Assembly (NCBI RefSeq): GCF_017654505.1
Contig: NC_054537.1
Coordinates: forward strand, 76,261,618-76,325,617
Source: Polyodon spathula
Lineage: Eukaryota > Chordata > Actinopteri > Acipenseriformes > Polyodontidae
Direction: 5' to 3'
Length of the DNA stretch: 64,000 bases
Shown one piece after another: positions 49,759-58,199 of this stretch. The position numbers were made by a program, and so were the translations under genes. Positions within the stretch are counted from its first letter, which is position 1. Each line of letters starts with the position of its first letter. The notes under the pieces were generated by a model that was given only the letters and a program-made list of their open reading frames with translations, made no database searches and was not told the DNA's origin.

Positions 49759-52700
49759 CTCTGTTGTACATTAATTCACACTGTATAGTAGGTGATTCTA
49801 CATGTAGAAATGGTGTCCTAGGTTACAAGCCATTTTAATGTTTTTTTGTTTTTTTTTATGTTCTTGGGAAGATATCCAATACAATTTGCTGTTAATAACA
49901 TACATTTTTGTTTACCCTCTTTCTTCAGGATCACATTTACAGGTGTTTGCTGTCAAAAGTATGTTCAAGCAAACCTATGTAAGGAATCTGCCACAACAGT
50001 TAGATACATGATGAAAATGTTTGCCAATGGATCAGAGACTATTATATTCATGATGCTGGGTATTTCAGCAGTGGACGGAAGCATTTGGGTTTGGAATACA
50101 GCCTTTATTCTATTAACGCTGCTCTTTATAGCAGTTTACAGAGCCATTGGTAAGAATGTAAACAGATATTTTATTAATCATTTAATATTATATACGGAGC
50201 ATCAAAATAAACATGTCACTTATATTTGAGCATCAAAAGAAACGTATCACTTATATTTGGATAAAATTCACTAGATGTGATCGAAAAATTATAAACTTTG
50301 TTTTAGAGCAGGTGCAGTGACTTTTTATTGGGCTTATTAACAACTGACATCACGAAGATGCTGCAAAATGATCTGTCCATCTTGGGCAGGTGTCGTGACT
50401 CCCAGTTCGTGGCCTGTCATTGATGGAGTGTGTTTGGTTATACCGCCTCACCAGGTTTGAAAGTGCATATGCTTCAGTCATAGTCACTCAAGCATGTCAT
50501 AGTCAAGGATGAATGATCGAGTGATTAAAAAGAAACCAAAAACATTTATATACCTTATTGTTTTTGAAAAATAAATGTGTTATAATAATGATACATTTAT
50601 TTTGATGCTTGGTATGTAATGCATTTTTGTTTTTTCTTGAGCTGTGTCAAAATATTATTCAGCCAAGAACAAGCCTTAGACACCTTGAGTCATTTCTTAC
50701 CCGGTCACCAAATGTACAAGGTTTCTGATCTTCTACTTCCATTTAATAGTTTTTCCAGGTTTGCGTGTATGCCAAATTATAATTCTATTCATTGTGTGGA
50801 ACTGGTATTCAAAACGTGCTCGCCCCACCTTTGTTTTATGATGTCTTGCTTGAATATGACTGTGAACAGTCAGTAATGGCCTTGAACAGATAAATGTCAA
50901 GGCACAGTAACACCTAACTGAAAAAAGGTCAGGGGGAATAAAAAACTAGCAATAGTTCACACCCGAAATACTCCTGTAGATAAGGTCAAATTTGTATTTC
51001 TTTTGTGCTCTGTCACAAGTTTACAATTAACTTATTTGGTCATGGTAATTGGTATGAAACAGTTGTCTAATAGTTCAGTGCTTCCAACAAAAGCAGAAAG
51101 TTATGATTAGCAATGTTATCCATGCATTCTTTTCTGTTTTTGTAGGTGTTGTAGTCCTTACGTGGTTTTTAAACCGCTACAGAGTGGTACCGCTGGGATT
51201 TATTGACCAAGTGGTTATGAGCTATGGTGGACTGAGGGGTGCAGTTGCCTATGGTTTGGTAGCCTCACTGGATGAAGCTCGAGTGCAAGAAAGAAAACTG
51301 TTTTTCACCACAACTATTATTGTGATATACTTCACAGTTGTTTTACAGGTAAGCATATTGCCTTAAAAGTAAATATAGTTAAGTGGTCCCTGAGTGGCTC
51401 ACCTGGTAAAAGCACGGCCATATGATGTGCAGGGTAAGTCATACAGCAGGGGGGCGCATGTTTGCTGGGGATTCCATTGGGAGTGTCACATTGGCCTTGG
51501 CGCTCCAACAGGATAGGGAGGCAAAACTGGAAGGGAAGGTTTCTCCTCATCATGCTACAGTAAACCCTACCGACCAGGCACCCAGTGAGCTCAGGCAGAC
51601 ACCTGCAAGGCTGGCTTTTGTCCTCCAGAGGTCAGTAGCTAGCCGACATCTGCTCTCGAGTTCCTAAGTGTACAAGAGGAAGCCCACTAAGCTCTCAGTT
51701 CCCCTGAGCTGTGTGGGGACCTTCTCCGGTGAGGGGAAAATAATAATAATTGGACATTCTAAACTGGGGAGAAACAGGGTGAAAATAATTGGACATTCTA
51801 ATTTATTTATGTATTTATTTTTTAATAAATAATAAAAAAAAAGTAAATATAGTTGAAAATAAATAACTTTTATTTTGTACTTAACAAGCATCCCATTCAT
51901 AGTAAAATGTGATTATATGTGCATATTCAGTGATTTGTTTATTTTTCAACAATGAAATGGTTAAATAAGGGACTGTTTCCTAGGGTTGTACTACCAAAGC
52001 TTTGGTGACCTGGCTGAAGGTGAAGCGAAGTGAACACAGGGACCCTTTAATTAGCGAAAAACTTCACGGAAGGGTGAGTCTACCTATAAGTATAATTGTG
52101 AAGGAAGTCCTTCATGACTTTTTAATTGTCCGTATCAACTTACCTGTTTCTATTTATTTCCAAAGGCATTTGATCATATTCTTTCTGCTATTGAGGACAT
52201 TTCAGGACAAATTGGACACCACTATATATGGGACAAGTAAGTTCAGACTTGCTACATTGAGGTTAAAGAATGTATTCCTTGCTGCCTTTCAAATTGCTGA
52301 ATTGTGCAATTTTAAAGGAAAATGATTTAGTATATGAAGACTGTTTGCTTATAGCTGTATAACTGCTTGTTCAATTGTCATTACACTTGTTAAGGACATT
52401 CATTAACACATGTTCCTGGGTGTATCAAAATCTGTACATAGAGGATGTCTGTATATTTAAAGCTTGAAAAGGACATTCTTTAGCCTAAATTATTAAAAGT
52501 ATGTTTGGTGGTACAGTATATGGAGTAACTCTATTGCTGTCTGCATGTCAAACTATTATTTTATATACATACAGTGGTAGTGATAGGTCTTGTTAATCTA
52601 CAGTATATTGTTATAATTTCAGGTGGGAAAGCTTTGACAGGAAATACCTTAGTAAGATACTGATGAGAAAAGCTGCTCTGAAATCCACCGATAAAATCCT

Positions 52701-55700
52701 CGATGTCTTCCATGACCTGAACATTAAGGATGCAATCACCTATATAGCAGAGGTAAAAACACATCACTGGCAAAATATGTACGTGCATCATTATCATAAC
52801 TTCATTATATTTAGATCTCTAACCCACATTTTATTTCGCTACCAATATACAACATTTAAGTTAGACTTGTTTAAAACCATAAAATAAACACCACACATAC
52901 CACCCCAAAAACCTGTGTGAGAAGTTTGTGAATAATGTCCCTGCTGAGTGATATATACAAGGTGACTCAACACATTTAAACATTTACAGAAACTGTTTAT
53001 ATTGAGCACCGCCATTGGCCTTATCATATTATGAAAACTTGGTATGGACTCTTGATGACAGAATTTCGGTAATGTATTCTTATTATTTGCACAATCAGCA
53101 CTTGTAAAGGTTAACCACAGGAAATTTGCATAGTCATTTTGCAGTTTTTCCACATGTTTTTCTCATGGTTCGGCTATGCTTTTACTATGGGAAACTTTTA
53201 TAAGGGTCGGTTTACCATGGTTTGTTTATTTAATATGCATTACCATACCTCTTTGTGCTTCACAGAGCTTACAAATGCTTTGCCATGCTTTCACTATGCT
53301 TTATTACACTTAGCTATGCTTTTACAAGGGGGGCCTTTTCCCAAATTGTATTCTATCTTTCCCATTGACGTGACTTTGTTTATTTTTAAGGGAGAACGCA
53401 AGGGATCTCTTGCATTTATAAAGACCCCAAATACTGACCAGTTGGTAAATGTGAACTTCCACAGCAGTAAGCAATCAGAGGTTGATGCATCCATGTCTTC
53501 TGTACAGTAAGTGTTTCAATATGAAGGACAACATGTATAGCTTCCTTCTGCATTATAAATAAACTGCAACATGCCACGCTTTTTTCTGCTACTCCTTTTT
53601 AAAGGAGTATAACCAAGGCTTGAACATCATCACGTGTCCATTTTCTATGGAGATGTACATATCATATTGTATCTTGTATGCTGGTTAAGATTCACTCTCT
53701 AGTTATTGGACGTTTAGAATGTTTTTGTAGTACCCTTTTACTTGCTGGTTCAGAACATTTGCCAGCATAAGTAATTTGACCTTTTCCACATGAAACTTTG
53801 TTTGTCACTAAATATTCCAAAAAGCCTGACAAAGCAGAAGACAAATTAAAACTAAAAAGCTAACCAAATTGGATAGATTCGTATTCCATTTGTATAGACT
53901 ATCCTATAGGTACTGTTATTTTTATTACAATGACTGCTAGCTTTATTGTAATACCTTTTTACTTTGTTTTATTAATGGTATCGATGCTAAGGTACTAACT
54001 GGTGAACCCTAATTATGTTCTTTTTTGTATTTATTTTTTAACAGGAAGGAAGGTGCTAGTGCTATTTGTCTCGATATGCAAACAGTGGAGATCAGACGGA
54101 AGAGTTTACGAGACAGCGAGGATGTTTATACACATCATCTTCTTCAGCAGTATCTCTATAAACCAAAGAAGCAGGTAAGAATCTCGCAAAGGTCGAAAAA
54201 GTACGTAAGTTGTTTAAAATATATTGAATTATACAAGTGTTTAATACAAATGTTAAAACTCTTTGAAACCATTTTTCAGTACGCTCGGAAGTTAAAAAAG
54301 TGTTTTTTTTTTTTTTTTTTTGTTTGTTTTTTTTTAACATAGAAGCTGAATCTCATAACAGAGAAGTGTTTTGAAAATATTAATCTGGTAGCAATGCAGA
54401 TTATAGGATTAACATAAAATATGTAAATTACAATTGGAAAATGGAACAAAGATTTCTGTCAATTAGAGAAAGTAAAATTATTCTCTCTTAAATTATTAAA
54501 AAATAAACAAATTATTTAATTTAAAAGATTGTAATAACTTTACACATTTTACACATATATTACATTGAAATGTTGCCATTTATGCATGTATTTTTTTATT
54601 TATTTGTTTATTTATTTATTTGTTTATTTAAAATACAGCTGAAATACAAATACAACAGACATGACATCACTACAAACGAGGATGATACCCAAGAAAAGGA
54701 GATTTTTGAAAAAACAATGAAAAGACGACTGGCATCCTTTAAATCTACCAAGTATGGCGTATCCCAATCAAAAAAAGTAGCAAAACATTGTAAGGCAGCT
54801 CCTTCACAAAATAAGGTAAGTGTTTTGTTTTGTTTTTTGTTTGTTTGTTGATTTTGATTTTCACACATTTACAATTTATAGTTTTGTATTTGAATTATTT
54901 CTTACACATGGGGGCCTAAACGTAGTAATATGGTGTGCTTTTATTTATTTATTTATTTTATATAAATTGGTAAACTGCGATCTTCAAATGATTTGCTTTA
55001 GTAGGATTGGATGTGTAGATTGTAAGTCTGTGGCACATGGACAGCTCACTTTACATATCTGTAAATGCATACGATTTAGTTCCAGTGCATTTCTAAGAGC
55101 ATGTTAAATTAATTTGAACTGTGTTTTTGTTCCTCAGAGAAGTGATGAGATGCTGTCAAATGGAGGTCAGCTTGTTTTTCACAGTAAGTCCTCTGTTCTA
55201 TATTCTCATGCAATAGTTTTTAATAATCACTGGCCCATGCATGAGCCTGTGCCAACAGCTGAAATGCATGTCCTTAAAGATGAGGGCAAAGGTGAAGAAA
55301 TGTGTCCAGTTGGCTTTACAGCATGGTTTTTGCTTATGCTACCTGTCTATTGAGCACAGACAGTTTGTTGTGCTCCAAACTGCTATTAGCTAACGTAATG
55401 TTGTCACCACTTACACAGTGAAAAGTGGGATTTAATTCTAATGACAACCGTTTGTAATCAATCTGATCAGTGGCTGTTAAAAGCATGTATAAAGGATGTC
55501 ATTTTGCAAAAATAAGGTGTTGATGGAGGTTTGATTGCACGGAATGTCTATTGCTTGTAGGGGTCTATTCAATTGATCTAAACAGTGACGGCTCTGAATA
55601 CTGCCAGTGTTTTAAATATTAAACTGGAATCAAACATGTCATTTTACTTACTTTTAAACATAAGAGACCCACACACACTGTTAGAATGTTGTCTTTTAAA

Positions 55701-56757
55701 GATGTGGTATTTGGACCTGTGTGTAATGCCTCTAGAAAATTGTGCTTGAGTTGTTCATTTTCTTAATTCTTTGTTTTACCTATTTACTTCTAGATCCCGA
55801 GTTCTCTGATCCAGAACACCCTCATGAATATGATGTAATTAGCAACGGTGGTAGTAATTTCATCTCTAATGTCGCCAGACAGGCACCAGGTGACACATAC
55901 AATGGTAAATACTGTGTAATCTTCATGTAATCCTGCTCTGCAGTCTGTAATATAATATCTGTACAGGCTGCTTTTAAAATTACCGTTTAGATGACTGCTG
56001 TCAAACATTCATACATATGTATGGATGTTATTCGGATCGTGTACAAACATATAAATAGGAAAATCTTGGTAATCTTGTGGCTGTCTCTGTAATTTGTGTG
56101 ATAGGAGTATTTTTTTCTCCACAAGATGCATTTCCTTCAGAGCTTGCTTTGAGATGTAAGAAGCAAATGCTTTTCCTTGGAGGTGCTTTTGTGATTGGAT
56201 TATGAAGCAGTGACTTGACTAGGCTTTCTCACACTTCACAAATCTAATGCGATGCCAACCCATCAGAAACCCATCAACTATCATGTTTGTCAATGTTTTT
56301 TAGTACTTTGTTAACCTAATGATAAACTCAGAATTATTTCAGTGAAAACCACTGATTTGAAAGTAAGTATAACAGTAGATAAACAGGGATGTACCATTTT
56401 GCCATGTCCAGTAAATTTCTAAACGCCTTACAGTACTACTGCAGATATGAGGCAATGTTGTGTTTTTAATACCCTTATTTTTTGTATTTTTTATTTTTTG
56501 TAGGAATTGATAACCCAGCATTTATGCTGAATGAGGAGCCAGTTGCTCTCCAGGCTCTTCCACCGTGGGCAACGAACAATGACACCGTTGTGCTGTCGCA
56601 GAGGGCTCGGGTTCAGATGCCATGGTCCCCAAATAACTTCCGGCGCCTTATGCCTCTGCGACTCAGCGGCAGATCAACAGATTCCTTTCTGTTAGCCGAC
56701 GTTCCTGTCCCTGAGGAGAAGCCACTGTCCTTCCTCCCTGAGAGAACTGCCTTGTAA
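34738..56757 (+). CDS. SLC9A3: SLC9A3 (NHE3), apical Na+/H+ exchanger 3, 16 coding exons, complete
   Basis: Electroneutral exchange of external Na+ for internal H+ at the apical membrane of absorptive epithelia (gut, kidney, gill ionocytes in fish; family knowledge). Exons: 34738-34954, 44719-45021, 46039-46202, 49191-49269, 49476-49653, 49929-50149, 51146-51348, 51984-52073, 52166-52236, 52623-52752, 53391-53506, 54045-54174, 54639-54815, 55138-55183, 55794-55904, 56504-56757. All introns are GT/AG. The sum is 2490 nt = 829 aa (human 834). A signal-peptide-like start (1-27) and sequon N30 precede the multi-span exchanger domain to about 455. Seen: AVDPVAV (D195), FGESLLND (N223/D224, cation site), SYGGLRGAV (R418). 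The regulatory tail has ERKGS (S558) and RRKS (S611), aligned with the mammalian PKA sites. Oddity: LLPLI replaces LLPPI (L124). Synteny with CEP72 favours SLC9A3 over SLC9A2/4/5. Confidence 0.96.
35253..35514. repeat. (AT)n microsatellites in SLC9A3 intron 1
   Basis: Interrupted AT tracts at about 35253-35302 and a long run at about 35447-35514. Confidence 0.95.
35640..35860. repeat. Possible MITE, TTTTTCAAAA-type repeat
   Basis: Recurring words CAGTTTTTCAAAACTT, AATTGGGTTTTTCAAAACTT and CAATTGGGTTTTTCAGG within 220 bp resemble fish MITEs that carry such motifs. Ends were not resolved. Confidence 0.35.
35865..38275. other. SLC9A3 intron 1, nothing coding
   Basis: AT-rich intron with long C-tracts (37321-37334, 37405-37421) around a GC-rich patch at 37230-37360, probably a decayed DNA-element end. 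No exon or RNA gene was recognised. Confidence 0.5.
38284..38929 (-). mobile_element. Solo LTR of the 10.8-13.9-kb element family, perfect 5-bp TSD
   Basis: 646 bp, TGTCACAAAG...CTTTGTCACA, collinear with both LTRs of the 3.1-kb element. It is flanked by CTGTG at 38279-38283 and 38930-38934. It has the same orientation as the full element (minus, opposite to SLC9A3) and represents LTR-LTR recombination after insertion in intron 1. Confidence 0.92.
39160..41150 (-). mobile_element. L2/Maui-like LINE, ORF2 fragment (endonuclease part to RT)
   Basis: Minus strand. From about 41150 down: an endonuclease-type end ([20 protein letters not shown] sequence near 40810), then [20 protein letters not shown], the RT start [51 protein letters not shown] and [14 protein letters not shown] (catalytic ADD), to about 39160, where the RT breaks off. 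Multiple frameshifts. The 3' end is missing. It lies in SLC9A3 intron 1, antisense to the gene. Confidence 0.88.
41640..42500 (+). mobile_element. Ty3/gypsy pol fragment: RNase H to integrase
   Basis: Plus strand, stops present. RNase H/connection: [55 protein letters not shown]. Then the integrase zinc-binding part ([19 protein letters not shown] ... CCRCDLC) and the start of the core ([24 protein letters not shown]). RT upstream and the rest of the integrase are absent. It lies in SLC9A3 intron 1, in sense. GC-rich against its surroundings. Confidence 0.85.
42608..43313 (+). mobile_element. Solo LTR (gypsy-type) with TATA and poly(A) signals
   Basis: Starts TGTGACAGAG and ends CTTTGCCACA. 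Flanks CATGG (42603-42607) and CGTGG (43314-43318) form a 4-of-5 target duplication. U3 carries TATATAA at 42840-42846, and AATAAAA lies at 43206-43212, so the LTR is in sense orientation. It may belong to the gypsy fragment immediately to the left, but the separate duplication suggests an independent solo LTR. Confidence 0.65.
43320..44630. other. SLC9A3 intron 1, nothing recognised
   Basis: Includes a (TTG)n run at 44037-44060. No supported coding content. Confidence 0.5.
44636..44690. repeat. (ATT)n microsatellite next to the exon 2 acceptor
   Basis: About 18 ATT units end 28 bp before exon 2, directly upstream of the polypyrimidine tract. Confidence 0.95.
44719..45021 (+). CDS. SLC9A3: SLC9A3 coding exon 2
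   Basis: Residues 73-174, membrane segments including [40 protein letters not shown] and [20 protein letters not shown]. Acceptor TTGCAG, donor GTGAGT. The usual LPPI motif reads LPLI here (codon CTG at 44871). Confidence 0.96.
45022..46038. other. SLC9A3 intron 2
   Basis: About 1 kb with no recognised repeat or exon. Confidence 0.6.
46039..46202 (+). CDS. SLC9A3: SLC9A3 coding exon 3 (ion-binding core)
   Basis: Residues 174-228: [20 protein letters not shown] and [15 protein letters not shown]. It holds the Asn-Asp pair equivalent to NHE1 N266/D267. Acceptor CCTCAG, donor GTAAGT. Confidence 0.97.
46636..46680. repeat. (TA)n microsatellite, intron 3
   Basis: It lies just left of the GC-rich segment at 46690-47345. 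Confidence 0.9.
46690..47345. repeat. Unclassified GC-rich insertion-like segment, intron 3
   Basis: A sharp GC increase over about 655 bp, bounded by (TA)n on the left and C9 plus (AT)n on the right. No convincing ORF or terminal repeats. It could be an LTR or other non-coding element. Confidence 0.35.
47352..47417. repeat. (AT)n microsatellite, intron 3
   Basis: It abuts the 5' side of the Penelope-like fragment. Confidence 0.95.
47418..48190 (+). mobile_element. Penelope-like element, 3' part with GIY-YIG endonuclease
   Basis: An open frame of 133 codons (first ATG 47449, stop 47848-47850) encodes the C-terminal endonuclease of a Penelope-like retroelement. It has [20 protein letters not shown] (the YIG half of GIY-YIG and its Arg), [37 protein letters not shown], and [20 protein letters not shown] (the catalytic-Glu helix and the typical end). 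The endonuclease nicks the target site for insertion (family knowledge). The upstream RT is missing. About 340 bp of 3' non-coding sequence follows. The ORF is intact and could be recent. It lies in sense in SLC9A3 intron 3, between two (AT)n tracts. Confidence 0.88.
48199..48286. repeat. (AT)n microsatellite, intron 3
   Basis: It lies right after the Penelope-like 3' region, in the same repeat class as the left flank. Confidence 0.95.
48290..49190. other. SLC9A3 intron 3, right part
   Basis: No recognised features apart from a poly-A run near 49012-49030. Confidence 0.55.
49191..49269 (+). CDS. SLC9A3: SLC9A3 coding exon 4
   Basis: Residues 229-255: [20 protein letters not shown], then DCVKGV. 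Acceptor TTTTAG, donor GTATGG. Confidence 0.95.
49476..49653 (+). CDS. SLC9A3: SLC9A3 coding exon 5
   Basis: Residues 255-314: [48 protein letters not shown]. Acceptor TTTCAG, donor GTAAGT. A (CTAT)n microsatellite follows in the intron. Confidence 0.96.
49692..49758. repeat. (CTAT)n microsatellite, intron 5
   Basis: About 16 uninterrupted tetranucleotide units 40 bp after exon 5. Confidence 0.95.
49929..50149 (+). CDS. SLC9A3: SLC9A3 coding exon 6
   Basis: Residues 314-388: [51 protein letters not shown]. Acceptor TTTCTTCAG, donor GTAAGA. Confidence 0.96.
50195..50612. mobile_element. Tc1/mariner-type MITE, TA target
   Basis: Left end CGGAGCATCAAAATAAAC and inverted right end CCAAGCATCAAAATAAAT, each next to TA. 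Near the left end the motif GAGCATCAAAA.AAAC.T.TCAC is duplicated in tandem. 418 bp, no transposase ORF. In SLC9A3 intron 6. Confidence 0.7.
51146..51348 (+). CDS. SLC9A3: SLC9A3 coding exon 7
   Basis: Residues 388-455: [53 protein letters not shown]. The conserved Arg is R418. Acceptor TTGTAG, donor GTAAGC. A SINE starts 32 bp after the donor. Confidence 0.96.
51381..51838 (+). mobile_element. tRNA-derived SINE with perfect 16-bp target duplication
   Basis: The head GTGGTCCCTGAGTGGCTCAC and following CTGGTAAAAGCACGG resembles a tRNA D-arm/A-box. The body is GC-rich. The tail has two copies of AATAATTGGACATTCTAA and an AT-rich end. It is flanked by AAAAGTAAATATAGTT at 51365-51380 and 51839-51854. 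Sense orientation, starting 32 bp after the exon 7 donor. Confidence 0.9.
51984..52073 (+). CDS. SLC9A3: SLC9A3 coding exon 8
   Basis: Residues 456-485, start of the cytosolic tail: [20 protein letters not shown], then [10 protein letters not shown]. Human reads [20 protein letters not shown] here. Acceptor TCCTAG, donor GTGAGT. Confidence 0.95.
52166..52236 (+). CDS. SLC9A3: SLC9A3 coding exon 9
   Basis: Residues 486-509: [20 protein letters not shown], then IWDK. Acceptor CCAAAG, donor GTAAGT. Confidence 0.95.
52623..52752 (+). CDS. SLC9A3: SLC9A3 coding exon 10
   Basis: Residues 509-552: [40 protein letters not shown]. Acceptor TTTCAG, donor GTAAAA. Confidence 0.95.
53391..53506 (+). CDS. 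SLC9A3: SLC9A3 coding exon 11
   Basis: Residues 553-591: [20 protein letters not shown] and a variable stretch to SSVQ. S558 corresponds to human S552, with basic residues at -3 and -2 kept. Acceptor TTTAAG, donor GTAAGT. Confidence 0.93.
54045..54174 (+). CDS. SLC9A3: SLC9A3 coding exon 12
   Basis: Residues 591-634: [35 protein letters not shown]611 in RRKS corresponds to human S605. Acceptor AACAG, donor GTAAGA. Confidence 0.95.
54639..54815 (+). CDS. SLC9A3: SLC9A3 coding exon 13
   Basis: Residues 635-693: [40 protein letters not shown], then a basic run. Acceptor TACAG, donor GTAAGT. Confidence 0.95.
55138..55183 (+). CDS. SLC9A3: SLC9A3 coding exon 14 (short)
   Basis: 46 nt, residues 694-709: [15 protein letters not shown]. 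Acceptor CCTCAG, donor GTAAGT. It corresponds to the human segment around IPNGKLP. The call is supported by phase on both sides. Confidence 0.85.
55794..55904 (+). CDS. SLC9A3: SLC9A3 coding exon 15
   Basis: Residues 709-746: [20 protein letters not shown], then [15 protein letters not shown]. The equivalent human tail segment is only loosely similar. Acceptor TTCTAG, donor GTAAAT. Confidence 0.87.
56504..56757 (+). CDS. SLC9A3: SLC9A3 terminal coding exon 16
   Basis: Residues 746-829 and [56 protein letters not shown], ending LPERTAL. It aligns well with the human C-terminus, which contacts NHERF PDZ proteins; here the last residue is Leu instead of Met. Acceptor TTGTAG. Confidence 0.95.
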
Positions 56758-57043
56758 TACATTATCAAGTAGCTTTGTATTTCTTTTAATGAACTGTTAC
56801 ATATACTACAAATGACTTTGGTATCTGTTGTAGTCTTCTATATTTTTACCCAAAATAATTTCAGTAATAACCCTTGTATCCATTTTATCCTTGAGTGAGG
56901 GGGTCTTCAGTGGAGCAGGTCTGCTGTTTAGTTTTTTTATTAATGCTGTACATTATTTAATTTACATTTTATGTTCAAAGATTTATATTTCCAAATTCAA
57001 ATTACTTTGTATATTCTAGTCCTTTTAGGAAAGATATAATTAA

Positions 57044-57048
<5 letters not shown>

Positions 57049-57103
<55 letters not shown>

Positions 57104-57116
57104 CTACATCCGTATA

Positions 57117-57151
<35 letters not shown>
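57049..57151. repeat. (AT)n and (AC)n microsatellites
   Basis: (AT)n at 57049-57098 and (AC)n at 57119-57151, separated by 20 bp, in the probable 3' UTR. Confidence 0.95.
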
Positions 57152-57152
<1 letters not shown>

Positions 57153-57270
57153 CGCTCCAGATAAGGTTTTAGGTCATTGAGTAAATTACTTTCCAATTTA
57201 GGCACTATGTAAGTAAAATGTATTTTGGGTGAGTAAAATGCAACATTACCTTGAAGTCATGCGTACTTTC

Positions 57271-57276
57271 AATAAA
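57271..57276 (+). terminator. Candidate SLC9A3 polyadenylation signal
   Basis: First clear AATAAA after the stop codon (about 510 nt downstream). A later AATAAA at 58560-58565 is an alternative. Confidence 0.35.
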
Positions 57277-58199
57277 TACTGTACATACAGCTTTCCTATT
57301 TTTCAAGTGAAAAAAACTATCCATCAATGTCTTTTTTTCGCAGCCATTTAGTCCTGCCTTAATAATAGTCTGGGAAGTTGCTGCTCTTGATGCAGATAGC
57401 TACTGCATTCACAGAGTCTCCCTCCACTACTACTACACTGTTACAGCTTTTATAGTTGATTGCTGTTTATAGTTGCTTGCTGTAAATCTCCGACACGCTC
57501 CTTAAAAATGTAAAAACAAAACAAAGGTCAAAAAATATTTTTAAAAAACTGTAAAAAAGAAACATTAATATTGTATTCCTTATTTGTCAGCAATATAAAG
57601 CATCCCCACTCTCTAAACATAGACTGTTGTATTTATTATAGAGATTTACCTTTCACAAATTCAGTTGACAGACAGGTAAATTGGTAGGTTACGTTGAGGG
57701 TGACTAAGATAGCACTGAGAAATCCTAAGGATCAAGAATCCAGTCACTTATTCACCAGTCACAAACACACATTGCAAGCGAGTGGATTGAACCGTCCTTT
57801 TGGACTTATTTGTCACGTGTTTCTGGGAATTCCCAGACAGGCTACAATGAACTGTCCTGACATTTCTATGATTCAATCTATTGTTACTGCATGCATGATG
57901 TTCACAATTGACCACTGAGATGTCACTTGATAACATGCAAACTCAAGTTGTGCAGCAAAATTGCTCTGCGTATTTTTATGCAAGTTTAAATATCATACAT
58001 AATTCATATTTTTTCAACACATAAAACATCCAGTTCATAGCTTATCTGGAGCGCTGTATATGACTGTATATGTTGGATTCAGACAGATTTTGGAGTTTAA
58101 ATGTTCATGCATGTAAACAAATGTTAAAATATCTTCTGAAAATATGTTGCAATTTCCTATATAATAAAGTATAATTATCTATTTTATGGCATCAGAACA

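Noticed and set aside
50150..50229. Continuation of the exon 6 frame beyond 50149
   Set aside because: GTAAGA donor and correct joining to exon 7; the extension is intronic.
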